From contig PMYM01000212.1 of the NCBI GenBank assembly GCA_003171235.1, forward strand, positions 1 to 7,500: a stretch of 7,500 bases of DNA. Direction: 5' to 3'. Numbering within the stretch: the first letter of the stretch is position 1; each line of letters opens with the position of its first letter. Origin of the DNA: Phycisphaerales bacterium. Lineage in GTDB: Bacteria; Planctomycetota; Phycisphaerae; SM23-33. A model generated the notes under the pieces. The model was not told the origin of the DNA. It ran no database searches and saw only the letters and a list, made by a program, of their open reading frames with translations. Below, one piece after another: positions 1 through 6,999 of the stretch. A program made the position numbers and the translations under genes.

Positions 1-174
1 CGCCGCCTGTGCCGGCGCCGGGTTCGCCTGCCAGCAGGCCAGGCAGAAATCCTGCCGCTCGAACTGTTGGCCCTGGTCCAGCAAAGCGGCGACAAACTCC
101 TCGCCATGCTCCAGCTTTCGGGCGCAGGTGCGGCAGCAGCCCGAGCTCTTGGCGATTTCATATTCACGAGCCAT
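1..174 (-). CDS. Small CxxC zinc-ribbon-like hypothetical protein (3' end outside window)
   Basis: Fifty-eight codons are visible, from an ATG at 174-172 to the left edge, with no stop in the window. An in-frame TGA lies two codons upstream of the ATG, so this start is well fixed. An AAGGA sequence (complement of 186-190) sits 11 nt before it, a rather long spacing. The peptide has two paired-cysteine knuckles, C14xxC17 (preceded by C13) and C44xxC47 followed by Trp, separated by a segment with GEEFVAALL. This arrangement fits a single structural zinc site of the zinc-ribbon type. After the second knuckle the sequence becomes Ala/Pro/Gln-rich, suggesting a disordered linker. I recall similar short proteins as uncharacterised conserved proteins in planctomycetes, but I cannot assign a function. 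The gene follows the operon at 350-4211 on the same strand, separated by about 175 nt containing strong hairpins, so it is probably transcribed separately. Confidence 0.75.
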   Translation of the reverse strand, partial: MAREYEIAKSSGCCRTCARKLEHGEEFVAALLDQGQQFERQDFCLACWQANPAPAQAA

Positions 175-208
175 AAATCACAGCATCCTTGCTATTAACT
201 GCGGGTGC

Positions 209-241
209 CATGCCCTTACGCGTCTTTTGCGGAAGGGCATG
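209..241. repeat. Stem-loop, 9-bp stem with inner 3-bp extension
   Basis: The arms 209-217 (CATGCCCTT) and 233-241 (AAGGGCATG) are perfectly complementary. After one mismatch (218/232) a further CGC/GCG pairing (219-221 with 229-231) closes a small loop. No T-tract follows on either strand, so it does not look like a complete intrinsic terminator. On the minus strand it lies between the operon's 3' end and the small CxxC gene, inside the latter's probable leader. Confidence 0.5.
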
Positions 242-256
242 CCCCTTTGCTTATGG

Positions 257-290
257 CCCCCGATGTTAATCGGGGGTTTCTTCTTTGTCT
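257..290 (+). terminator. Rho-independent terminator-like hairpin, plus direction
   Basis: The arms 257-264 (CCCCCGAT) and 269-276 (ATCGGGGG) form a perfect GC-rich 8-bp stem around a 4-nt loop (GTTA). A T-rich run, TTTCTTCTTTGTCTT, starts at 277. This is the textbook layout for plus-strand termination. On the minus strand the sequence after the stem is CCATAAGC, so it would not be a canonical terminator for the minus-strand operon. Its orientation is odd because both flanking protein genes are on the minus strand. Confidence 0.55.
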
Positions 291-298
291 TGGGCCAA

Positions 299-330
299 GC
301 ATGGTCACGCGAAAAGCAGCGTGACCATGC
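299..330 (-). terminator. Perfect 12-bp hairpin downstream of the three-gene operon
   Basis: The arms 299-310 (GCATGGTCACGC) and 319-330 (GCGTGACCATGC) are perfect reverse complements around an 8-nt loop. The structure begins about 20 nt after the TGA of the cyclodeaminase/cyclohydrolase gene, where a terminator or 3'-end stabilising hairpin is expected. It lacks a U-run on the minus strand (TTGGCC follows), so it is either a non-canonical terminator, an mRNA-protecting stem, or a protein-binding palindrome. The symmetry is seen directly; the role is inferred. Confidence 0.4.
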
Positions 331-349
331 CACCCGACCCGACGTTAAA

Positions 350-946
350 TCACTTCCCGAACGCCGCCTGCTCGACCTGGCGCCGCAGTTGCTCGGCCCG
401 CCGGCAATCACGGTCGGAGGCCGCCTGCAGGTCGCCGGCAGCCTGGCGGTCGGCCAAGGCAGGGTTGTTTACCCGCACATTGTAGTCGCACAGCCTGACG
501 ACCGCCTCGGCCAGGGCGGCCCCGGCCGCACAATCGGAGAGCAGCCAGCGGTTGCAGTGGCCCGAAAGCTCGGCCAGGTCGCCCAGCACCGCCAGGGCCA
601 GGGCGGCCATTTCCCGCGGCACGTTGATGGCGGCGGCCAGGGCGGTCTGCTTGCGGGCATCGTCGGCCTTGGCGGATTCCTGGTAGAAGCCGTAGGCGGC
701 CATGTCGTCGGCGGTGAGGTCCTCGAACATGCCGCGGGCCCGCCCCAGCCTGGCCGCCAAGACCGCGTTGGCCTGCTCGTGGGCCTGGAAGTCCTTCTTG
801 CCCAGGGTGAAATTGACGGCCATTTCGCCCAGCGCGGCCGCCAGGGCCCCCACCACTCCGGCCACGCTGCCTCCGCCCGGAATGGGCGTCTTGGCCGCCG
901 TGGCCGCGGCGAATTCCCGCACCCCCAGGCCCAGCATGTCGCTCAT
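350..946 (-). CDS. fchA: Cyclodeaminase/cyclohydrolase family protein (FTCD_C / FchA type)
   Basis: This 198-residue protein matches the family of the C-terminal cyclodeaminase domain of formiminotransferase-cyclodeaminase and the stand-alone bacterial FchA. Such enzymes interconvert folate one-carbon forms in the cytoplasm: 5-formimino-THF to 5,10-methenyl-THF plus ammonia, or methenyl-THF to 10-formyl-THF. The family hallmark P21-I-P-G-G-G-S27 is present (usually PTPGGGS), followed by a GALAAALGEM helix, TLGKK at 47-51, DD at 80-81, SGHCN at 128-132, SD at 137-138, and NVRVNN at 156-161. The length suits a single-domain member; no formiminotransferase domain is attached. The start is supported by GGAG (complement of 953-956), 6 nt before the ATG. 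It is the last gene of an operon, 20 nt after the M16 protease. Which of the two reactions it catalyses cannot be decided from sequence, so the symbol is tentative. Confidence 0.85.
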   Translation of the reverse strand: MSDMLGLGVREFAAATAAKTPIPGGGSVAGVVGALAAALGEMAVNFTLGKKDFQAHEQANAVLAARLGRARGMFEDLTADDMAAYGFYQESAKADDARKQTALAAAINVPREMAALALAVLGDLAELSGHCNRWLLSDCAAGAALAEAVVRLCDYNVRVNNPALADRQAAGDLQAASDRDCRRAEQLRRQVEQAAFGK

Positions 947-966
947 CGGATGCTCCGGATCATGGA

Positions 967-3720
967 CTAGGGTTTCTCATTCGCGGCCGGTTTGGCCAGG
1001 GCGGGCTGGGGCGTTAGGATGGTCGCAGAGTAGCCCCCCCCCAGGTACTTGCCCGCCACGCGCGTCAGGTCCGGGCCCTTCACCGCCCGCAGCAGCGTCT
1101 CGTACCGCCTGGCGCGGAAGTCATAGCCGAAACCGTACAGTTCGTCCAGCGCCGCCTGCAGGGCCGTGCCGGCAACCGACTGGTTGTCCAGCAGGTCGCT
1201 GGTCAGGATGGTGTTGACGGCCTGGTCGATGTCTTCCTGGGTGAATTGATAGCTGGTGGTCTTGGCGAAGTCCCGGCGGATGATATTGGCGACCTCGACC
1301 ACCTTGGCCGGTTCGCACTCGGCCTCGGCCAGGAAAGCGCCCCTCACCAGGGCCGGGTAGTTCATCGCGTGCACGGAGTAGACAAGCTGCTTGCCGCGCA
1401 GCTCGTTGTGCAGCCAGCCGCTGGGCATGTGATAGCCGCTGATGACCGTGTCCAGCACGGTCATGGGGATGGTGTCATCCATGTCGGTGAGCTTCATGCC
1501 CGGGGCGGCCACCAGTACGGCGGCGCCTTTGAGGTTGGTCTGGTGGATGAAGGTCTGGCCGGCCGGCGCCACCGTCGGGGCCGGCACGTCAGGCAGCGGG
1601 TTTTGCCCACCGGGCATAGCGGCAAAGAGCTTCTCCACCGCCGCGCGCGTCTGGGCGCGGTCAAACCGCCCGTAAATGGCCAGCACGGCTGAACCGGCCT
1701 TGAGGAACTTCTCGTGATACGTGGCGATGTCCTGGACCTTGGCCGCCTGGACCACTTCCGCCCGGCCTATGCTCTGCAGGGCCAGGGGAGAACTGCCGAA
1801 GAAATCCTGGCGGAAGAGCTTGTACGCCTGCCCCATGACCGTCTCGTCGTTCTGCTTGATACGGGCCAGGGCCGGGGCGCGGAGGATCTCCAACTCCTTG
1901 GCCGGAAAAGTCGGTCGCAGGGCCACGTCGGCCAGGATGGGCAGGGCCTGCGGGAAGGAATCGGCCAGCACCGTGGCCTGCCAGAAGAAGGTGTTGGTGC
2001 CTATCTGGCCGGTGATGCTGCCGCCGGCGTTCTCGAAGAACTGGTCGATCTGCTCGGCCGAAAGCTCGCCCGCGCCCTTGACGGTCAAGGCGGTCATCAG
2101 CCCGCCCAGGCCGTTGGTCTGGGGCGTCTCCTCCAGCAGCCCGCCGCGGATGGTCAGGGCGGCGCTGGCCAGGTCGGCGTTGGCCATGGGCCTCAGCACC
2201 ACGCGCAGGCCGTTGGGCAGGGTGAAGCTCTCGGCGGCCTGGCCCGGCTGGGTGGCGGAGGCCTGGCTTGCCGCCATCGTCGCGGCCGATTTGGCCGGCA
2301 TCAGCCGCGTAACCACCATGCCTTCGGGCTGCAGGTACTTGCGGGCGACGGCCTGCACCTGCTGGGCCGTCACCTTCTGAATGCGGTCGGTGTACATCTT
2401 GGAAAAGCCCACGTCCTGCGTGGCCAGGTAGTCCGACAGCAGCATGCCGGCCTGGCTTTGGACGCTCTGGCGGGAATAGACGTATTCGGCGGTCTTCTGT
2501 CTTTTGGCCCGGGCCAGTTCCTCCGGGCTGACTGGCTGGTCGATCACCTTGCGGATCTGCTCCAGCAGGGCGGCCTCGGCGGCGTCGGCCTTGCCCGGCT
2601 CGCACCGGAAGCTGAAGACGAACTGCCCCCTGCCCCACGGCGGCGTGAAGCTGGAACTGGTGATGCTGGTGACCAGGCCCGCCTTGCGGTTGAGCTCTTC
2701 ATTCAGGCGGCTGGTCTGGCCGTTGGTCAGGATGTCCGACAGCAGGTCCAGCGCGTAAAGGTCCTCGTGCAGCAGCGGGATGGTCAGGAAGGCCGTCATT
2801 TGGAAGACGTCCTGGACGCCGGGGCTCTCCAGCACCACCCGGCGGGGTTTGACCACCGGCGTGACCTCCGGCAGGACCGACTCGCTCTGGCGGCCTATGG
2901 TCGTGCCGGCGAAGCCGCGGCGGACGCGCGCGATCACGGAGGCCGTGCTGACGTCGCCGGCCACGCAGAAGATCATGTTTTGCGGGACGTACTTCCGGCG
3001 GTGGTAGTCCAGCACGTCCTGGTAAGTCAATTTGGCCAGGGGCGGCTGATAGCCGATAATGGGCACGCCGGCAGGATGGTCGCCGTAGACGTTGCGGGCG
3101 TGGGCGTACCAGAGTTGGCGGTTGGGGTCGCTCAGGCCCATCTCCAGTTCGCGCTGCACCACGCCGTGCTCGCGCTCGAAATCGGCCTGGGTGATCTGGG
3201 GATTGGCCATCCATTGGGCCACCAGGTCGATGCATTCGTCGGCCCTGCTGGCGGTGGCGGTGATGAAGTAGCTGGTCTGGTCCTGATTGGTGAAGGCGTT
3301 GGACTGGCCGCCGATCTTGTCGATGGCGCTGCTGACCTGCTGCTCGCCCGGCAGCGGGCTTTCGGCCCCCTCGGCCACCAGGTGCTCGACCAGGTGGCTG
3401 ATGCCCGAGCCGAGGTACTTGCCCTCGTACATCGAACCGGTGTGGACGGCGCACTCCACGTGCACGATGGGCAGGTTGTGGTCTTCGCTGACGATGAGCG
3501 TCAGCCCGTTGTCCAGGCGGACGATGGCTACGCCGGCCGGGCTGGAGGTGACCGATTCGACCTCGGGCAGCAGCGCCGGGGCGGTCGCCGCGCCGGCCGA
3601 GGAGCTTGCGGCTACGGGCGGCGAAACCTTTCCGGCGGGCTGGTCCCGGACGCAACTTCCCAACTCGGCGGCCAAAGCGAGCATCAGCAGCAACGCCAAA
3701 AAGAAGGCAGCGCGTTTCAT
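967..3720 (-). CDS. Two-domain M16 (pitrilysin/MPP-like) zinc metallopeptidase, probable lipoprotein
   Basis: This 917-residue protein contains two consecutive M16 halves. The N-terminus is a signal sequence (K2 R3, then a Leu/Ala-rich stretch) ending in LGSC with Cys at 23, a plausible lipobox, so the protein is probably exported and lipid-anchored. An Ala/Ser/Pro-rich linker follows to about residue 60. The first half (about 62-475) has the inverted zinc motif HLVEH at 109-113, with E112 catalytic, and the downstream Glu pair E184/E191, where E191 is the expected third ligand, 78 residues after H113. It also has the typical SRLNEEL at 337-343. The second half (about 498-905) begins with LPNGLRVVL but reads GLGGLMTAL at 537-545 where HxxEH belongs, so it is non-catalytic. 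It keeps the conserved R775/Y781 pair that helps bind substrate. One active and one inactive half forming a clamshell around short peptides is typical of the family. The Shine-Dalgarno AGGAG (complement of 3726-3730) overlaps the stop codon of the upstream regulator, suggesting coupled translation. Confidence 0.9.
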   Translation of the reverse strand: MKRAAFFLALLLMLALAAELGSCVRDQPAGKVSPPVAASSSAGAATAPALLPEVESVTSSPAGVAIVRLDNGLTLIVSEDHNLPIVHVECAVHTGSMYEGKYLGSGISHLVEHLVAEGAESPLPGEQQVSSAIDKIGGQSNAFTNQDQTSYFITATASRADECIDLVAQWMANPQITQADFEREHGVVQRELEMGLSDPNRQLWYAHARNVYGDHPAGVPIIGYQPPLAKLTYQDVLDYHRRKYVPQNMIFCVAGDVSTASVIARVRRGFAGTTIGRQSESVLPEVTPVVKPRRVVLESPGVQDVFQMTAFLTIPLLHEDLYALDLLSDILTNGQTSRLNEELNRKAGLVTSITSSSFTPPWGRGQFVFSFRCEPGKADAAEAALLEQIRKVIDQPVSPEELARAKRQKTAEYVYSRQSVQSQAGMLLSDYLATQDVGFSKMYTDRIQKVTAQQVQAVARKYLQPEGMVVTRLMPAKSAATMAASQASATQPGQAAESFTLPNGLRVVLRPMANADLASAALTIRGGLLEETPQTNGLGGLMTALTVKGAGELSAEQIDQFFENAGGSITGQIGTNTFFWQATVLADSFPQALPILADVALRPTFPAKELEILRAPALARIKQNDETVMGQAYKLFRQDFFGSSPLALQSIGRAEVVQAAKVQDIATYHEKFLKAGSAVLAIYGRFDRAQTRAAVEKLFAAMPGGQNPLPDVPAPTVAPAGQTFIHQTNLKGAAVLVAAPGMKLTDMDDTIPMTVLDTVISGYHMPSGWLHNELRGKQLVYSVHAMNYPALVRGAFLAEAECEPAKVVEVANIIRRDFAKTTSYQFTQEDIDQAVNTILTSDLLDNQSVAGTALQAALDELYGFGYDFRARRYETLLRAVKGPDLTRVAGKYLGGGYSATILTPQPALAKPAANEKP

Positions 3721-3728
3721 GGCTTCTC

Positions 3729-4211
3729 CTATTCCTGGCCGCTGGGTTTGGCCGGCGGGGGCGATTCCACGTCGCCCAGGTACGCCAGCGTGCGCTCCAA
3801 CTCGTCCTTTAGGTGCCGCAACCGCAACAACGTCTTCACCCGGGTGATGAGTTCCAGGCGGTTGACGGGCTTGGAAAGGAAGTCGTCGGTGCCGCTGTCC
3901 ACGCCGCGCTCGATGTCGCCCATTTCGTTCAGGGCCGTGACCATGATGACGGGGATGCCGCGGGTCTGGGGGTCGCTCTTGAGTTTGCGGCAGACCTCGA
4001 AGCCGCTCATGCGCGGCATCATGATGTCCAGCAGGATCAGGTCGGGCTTGGCCTGCTGGACCTTCTCCAGGGCCTCCAGGCCGTCAGAGGCCGTCAGCGT
4101 CTCCACGTCTATGGTGTGGAGGTACTCCACCAGCAGTTCCAGGTTCTGGGCGTTGTCGTCCACCACCAGGACGCGCGAGGGCCGGTCTGCTTCCTGCGGG
4201 TCTTGAGTCAT
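3729..4211 (-). CDS. Stand-alone response regulator receiver protein
   Basis: This 160-residue protein is essentially one CheY-like receiver domain. The acidic pair is D18/D19, the phospho-acceptor D62 lies in LLDIMMP, the switch Thr is T92 (VTALN), and the conserved Lys is K114 (SKPVN). All key residues are intact, so it should accept phosphate from a histidine kinase not present here. After the receiver comes a short helical tail (LRLRHLKDELERTLAYL, about 130-146) resembling the start of a signalling coiled coil. It ends in a Pro-rich C-terminus with no output domain, so it probably works by protein interaction. The ATG at 4211-4209 is preceded by AAGGAGAG (complement of 4219-4226) at good spacing and a promoter at 4258-4286. 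The frame is open far upstream, but that part is antisense to priA and is not part of this gene. It is the first gene of the operon, 8 nt before the M16 protease. Confidence 0.92.
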   Translation of the reverse strand: MTQDPQEADRPSRVLVVDDNAQNLELLVEYLHTIDVETLTASDGLEALEKVQQAKPDLILLDIMMPRMSGFEVCRKLKSDPQTRGIPVIMVTALNEMGDIERGVDSGTDDFLSKPVNRLELITRVKTLLRLRHLKDELERTLAYLGDVESPPPAKPSGQE

Positions 4212-4230
4212 ACGAATGCTCTCCTTGCAG

Positions 4231-4251
4231 GCCGCCAACCGTCGCGGCGGC
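4231..4251 (-). promoter_or_regulatory. Small GC hairpin in the operon leader
   Basis: The arms 4231-4236 (GCCGCC) and 4246-4251 (GGCGGC) form a 6-bp stem with a 9-nt loop. It would sit at the very 5' end of the transcript predicted from the promoter at 4258-4286. It might stabilise the mRNA, or may simply reflect high GC content. No riboswitch-like architecture is visible. Confidence 0.2.
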
Positions 4252-4257
4252 AGGCAA

Positions 4258-4286
4258 ATCCTACCCGCTTGGGGGACAAATCTCAA
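4258..4286 (-). promoter_or_regulatory. Sigma70-like promoter for the regulator-M16-cyclodeaminase operon
   Basis: On the minus strand, TTGAGA (complement of 4281-4286; five of six consensus bases) is followed after exactly 17 nt by TAGGAT (complement of 4258-4263; four of six). Transcription would begin near 4250, giving a leader of about 40 nt that contains the Shine-Dalgarno sequence of the response regulator. This is the best promoter match in the intergenic gap, but it is predicted by eye only. Confidence 0.45.
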
Positions 4287-4296
4287 TTGCCGAACC

Positions 4297-4326
4297 TTGT
4301 ACGCCCCTTGCCTTTGCCCGTAGCAT
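4297..4326 (+). promoter_or_regulatory. Possible priA promoter giving a leaderless or near-leaderless mRNA
   Basis: TTGTAC at 4297-4302 and TAGCAT at 4321-4326 are 18 nt apart. The -10-like hexamer ends 8 nt before the priA ATG at 4335, so the expected transcription start falls at or just before the start codon. No Shine-Dalgarno sequence precedes that ATG, which fits leaderless translation. The hexamers are only moderate matches. Confidence 0.35.
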
Positions 4327-4334
4327 CTAGCCCG

Positions 4335-6584
4335 ATGGAACTGTTCGAAGGGCAAGCTGACCCCGCCCCCCCCGCCGGACCCGTCCACACGGTGCGGGTG
4401 GCGGTGGCGGCGGGGCTGTGGCAGAGCCTGGATTATCTCTGGTCCGGCCCGGCCGCACCCGCCATCGGCCTGCGCGTCCGCGTGCCTCTGGGCAGGGGCA
4501 ACCGCAAGGTGCTGGGCTTCGTCTGCGAGCTGAATCCCACCCCGCCCGCCAAGGCCCTCCAGCTCAAGAAGGTCTCCGAGGTGCTCGACCAGGAGCCGCA
4601 GTTGGACGGCGACCTCTGGCGTCTGGCCCAGTGGATCGGCCGCTACTACGGCGCCCCCTTGGGCATGGCGCTGGCGGCGATGGTGCCCTCGGCCGTCGGG
4701 CGGCACGCCGAGCAGACCGAGAGCTTCGCCTTCCTGCAGTCCGAAAAGGCCGACTGGCCCAGGGCCCTGGGCGGCCGGCAACGCCGGGTGCTGGATGAAC
4801 TGCTGGAGGCCCGCGCCCAGGGCATCCAGCCCCTGCCCCTGGAGCGCCTGCGGGCCCACAGCGAGGCCGCCGCCGACACCATCCGCCGCCTGCAGGAGCG
4901 AGGGCTGATTCGGCTGGAGACCCGCCCCCGCATCCTGCCCAGCCTGTCCGATCAGGCCCAGGCCGACCCCTTCGAACTCAATGAGCACCAGCAGGCCGCC
5001 CTGGCCGCACTCCAGCCCACCCTGGCGGGAGGTTTTTCGGTAACGCTCCTGCACGGCGTCACCGGCAGCGGCAAGACCGAGGTTTACATCCGCGCCATCC
5101 GCCAGGTCACCGCCGCCGGCAAGCAGGCCATCCTGCTGGTGCCGGAGATCGCCCTGGCCACACACACCCTCGGGCGCCTCACCAGCCGCCTGAGCCGCGT
5201 GGCCGTGCTGCACTCGGGGCTCACCGGCGCCCAGCGGGCCTTCTACTACCGGCAGATCCGCGACGGCCACGCCATGACCGTGGTCGGCCCGCGCTCCGCC
5301 ATCTTCGCGCCCGCCCGCAAACTCGGCCTGATCATCGTGGACGAGGAGCACGAACCCTCCTACAAGCAGGATACCCTGCCCCGCTACCACGGGCGCGACG
5401 CCGCCATCATGCGCGGCTCGCTGTGCGAGGTGCCGGTGATCCTGGGCTCGGCCACGCCCTCGCTGGAGAGCCTCGCCAACGTCCAGCGCGGGCGCTACGG
5501 GCTGTTGAAACTGCCGGTGCGCGTCCGCGGCCTGGCCCTGCCGCCCCTGGAACTGGTCGAGCTGCGCAAGGAAATCACCCCCGGCCGGATCGAACTCATC
5601 GGCCGCACCCTCCAGGCCCGCCTCGCAGAAACCCTCGACCGCCAAGAGCAAGCCATCCTGCTCATGAACCGCCGCGGCTACGCCAGCTACGTCTTCTGCC
5701 CCTCCTGCCAGTGGAAGCTCTCCTGCGAGCACTGCAGCCGGGCCATGGTCTTCCACCAGTCCATCACCCTGGCCGTCTGCCACTACTGCGACAGCACCGT
5801 GGCCGTGCCGGCCAGTTGCCCGGCCTGCGGCAAGAAGCTGGTGCTGTTCGGGCTGGGCATCCAGCGGATCGAATCCGAGCTGGCCCGCAAGTTCCCCAAG
5901 GCCGTCGTCGCCCGCATGGACAGCGACACCATGACCAGCGTCACCCAGTTCCAGCAGGTGCTGGACGAGTTCGCCGCCGGGCGGATCGACATCCTGCTGG
6001 GCACGCAGATGGTGGCCAAGGGGTTGGACTTCCCCCGGGTTTCGCTGGTGGGCGTGGTGTCGGCCGACGTGTCGCTGGAGATTCCCGACTTCCGCGCCGG
6101 CGAGCGCACCTTCCAGCTCATCGTGCAGGTGGCCGGGCGCGCCGGGCGCGGGCAGATGCCCGGCAAGGTTATCGTGCAGACCTTCCACGCCGGCGACCCG
6201 GTCATCAAGTTCGCCCTGGGCCACGACTACGACGGCTTTGCCGCCTTCGAGATGCCCCTGCGGCAGAAGCTCGACCTGCCGCCCTTCACCCGGCTGGTGC
6301 GATTCCTGGTACGGCACGCCAACCAGGGCAAGTGCGAGTCGGCCGCCGGCCTGCTGGGTGAGGAACTGCGCCGGCTGCTGGGGCGGTATCCCGACATCCA
6401 CCTGATCGGGCCGGCCCAGGCCCCGGTTGCCCGAATCCGCCGGCAGTATCGCTGGTCGCTCCAAACAACCTGCCCCCGCCCCGGGGCCGTGCAGAACCTC
6501 CTCTTCCCCCACCTGCCCGCCCTGGCCGCCAAGCTCAGCCCCGCAGAACTGATCGTCGACGCCGACCCCATCAACCTCATGTGA
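4335..6584 (+). CDS. priA: Primosomal protein N' (PriA), replication-restart helicase
   Basis: This 749-residue protein is a full-length PriA (the E. coli protein is about 730). PriA recognises stalled forks and D-loops, unwinds DNA 3' to 5', and starts reloading of the replicative helicase. The N-terminal fork-binding domain (about 15-110) and a winged-helix region precede helicase lobe 1. That lobe contains Walker A GVTGSGKT at 241-248, motif II DEEH at 336-339 and motif III GSATPS at 371-376. Lobe 2 holds the zinc region with eight cysteines in four CxxC pairs: 455/458, 464/467, 482/485 and 495/498. GTQM at 556-559 and QVAGRAGR at 598-605 follow. The C-terminus ends in the usual VDADP-type sequence. 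The start is the first ATG ahead of PriA homology; the frame is open further upstream, but that would run antisense into the regulator gene. It is divergent from that operon and convergent with the gene at 7487. No obvious terminator follows. Confidence 0.96.
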   Translation: MELFEGQADPAPPAGPVHTVRVAVAAGLWQSLDYLWSGPAAPAIGLRVRVPLGRGNRKVLGFVCELNPTPPAKALQLKKVSEVLDQEPQLDGDLWRLAQWIGRYYGAPLGMALAAMVPSAVGRHAEQTESFAFLQSEKADWPRALGGRQRRVLDELLEARAQGIQPLPLERLRAHSEAAADTIRRLQERGLIRLETRPRILPSLSDQAQADPFELNEHQQAALAALQPTLAGGFSVTLLHGVTGSGKTEVYIRAIRQVTAAGKQAILLVPEIALATHTLGRLTSRLSRVAVLHSGLTGAQRAFYYRQIRDGHAMTVVGPRSAIFAPARKLGLIIVDEEHEPSYKQDTLPRYHGRDAAIMRGSLCEVPVILGSATPSLESLANVQRGRYGLLKLPVRVRGLALPPLELVELRKEITPGRIELIGRTLQARLAETLDRQEQAILLMNRRGYASYVFCPSCQWKLSCEHCSRAMVFHQSITLAVCHYCDSTVAVPASCPACGKKLVLFGLGIQRIESELARKFPKAVVARMDSDTMTSVTQFQQVLDEFAAGRIDILLGTQMVAKGLDFPRVSLVGVVSADVSLEIPDFRAGERTFQLIVQVAGRAGRGQMPGKVIVQTFHAGDPVIKFALGHDYDGFAAFEMPLRQKLDLPPFTRLVRFLVRHANQGKCESAAGLLGEELRRLLGRYPDIHLIGPAQAPVARIRRQYRWSLQTTCPRPGAVQNLLFPHLPALAAKLSPAELIVDADPINLM

Positions 6585-6687
6585 GAGAACGTCCGGCAGG
6601 TTTGAGATAACCGCCTCCACCTGCGGCACTTGCGTGTATTTAGAAGGGGGACCATTCGGAACCGAACGGAACGAATCGGAACGAAAC

Positions 6688-6903
6688 GCAGCGGAAAGAG
6701 AAGAATTTAAACGCAGAGGACGCAGAGGACACGGAGGACTGAAAGATTCGGAAGAAAAGGCAACGGAAAGGGAAGGATTTAAACGCAGAGGGCGCAGAGG
6801 GCACGAAGGACTGAAAGATTCAGAAGAAAAGGCAACGGAAAGGGAAGAGTTTGAACGCAGAGGACGCAGAGGGCACGGAGGACTGAAAGATTCAGAGGAA
6901 GAA
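6688..6903 (+). repeat. Three tandem 72-bp direct repeats
   Basis: Units lie at 6688-6759, 6760-6831 and 6832-6903. Each begins with GCAACGGAAAGG or a close variant, then GAATTTAAACGCAGAGG or a variant, two or three 9-nt ACGCAGAGG/GCACGGAGG units, and finally GACTGAAAGATTC and an AGAAGAAAAG-like end. The copies differ at a few positions each, suggesting recent duplication with some drift. Seventy-two is a multiple of three and the units lack stops in some frames, so they create long but probably meaningless open frames on both strands. There are no unique spacers, so this is not a CRISPR array. Confidence 0.85.
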
Positions 6904-6913
6904 GCAACAGAAG

Positions 6914-6999
6914 AATCGACACAGAGGCACTGAGGCACAGAGAGGAATTCCAAGAGACCTGTTTTCTCTTCTCTGAGTCTCTGTGTCTCTGTGTCGATT
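6914..6999. repeat. Long imperfect inverted repeat (about 33-bp arms)
   Basis: The outer 13 nt, AATCGACACAGAG at 6914-6926, is perfectly complementary to 6987-6999. Pairing continues inward to about 6946/6967 with two mismatches (6931/6982 and 6937/6976) and a few G-T pairs, leaving a loop of about 20 nt. Either strand could fold into a stable stem. It lies between the 3' ends of priA and the gene at 7487, so it could serve as a two-way transcription barrier, though no clean U-run marks it as a classical terminator. Confidence 0.7.

Larger units (their letters stand above)
184..290 (+). ncRNA. Possible small RNA ending in an intrinsic terminator (speculative)
   Basis: A plus-strand terminator-like hairpin at 257-276 has no plus-strand protein gene before it in the window. 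Upstream is a weak sigma70-like pair, TTGGCG at 149-154 and CATAAA at 172-177, 17 nt apart, each matching consensus at four of six bases. A transcript from about 184 to about 290 would carry the stem-loop at 209-241 and then the terminator hairpin. It would be antisense to the leader of the small CxxC gene at 1-174. This is inference from signals alone; the promoter is weak and overlaps that gene's start. Confidence 0.15.

Noticed and set aside
128..970. 280-codon open frame on the plus strand opposite the cyclodeaminase gene
   Set aside because: It is antisense to a well-recognised family member, its product is low-complexity Gly/Gln/Arg-rich with no recognisable domain, and its start lies inside the CxxC gene. 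High GC content explains the lack of stops.
1714..4206. 830-codon plus-strand open frame opposite the M16 protease and the response regulator
   Set aside because: It is the reverse-strand shadow of two clearly identified genes, with composition typical of GC-rich antisense frames (Gly, Gln, Leu, Val, Ala, Arg).
3813..4334. Upstream extension of the priA frame
   Set aside because: The frame is open here, but it is antisense to the response regulator and contains the divergent promoter region. PriA homology begins soon after the ATG at 4335.
6596..6624. Possible priA terminator (GCAGGT / ACCTGC arms)
   Set aside because: Only a 6-bp stem with a 17-nt loop and no T-run after it; too weak to call.
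6688..6903. CRISPR array
   Set aside because: The 72-bp units are contiguous, with no unique spacers between them, and no cas genes are nearby.
6634..6933. 99-codon plus-strand frame with a 24-residue repeat rich in Arg, Gly and Glu
   Set aside because: It is produced by the 72-bp DNA repeats, has a GTG start with no ribosome binding site, and resembles no protein family. It is better explained as repeat DNA.
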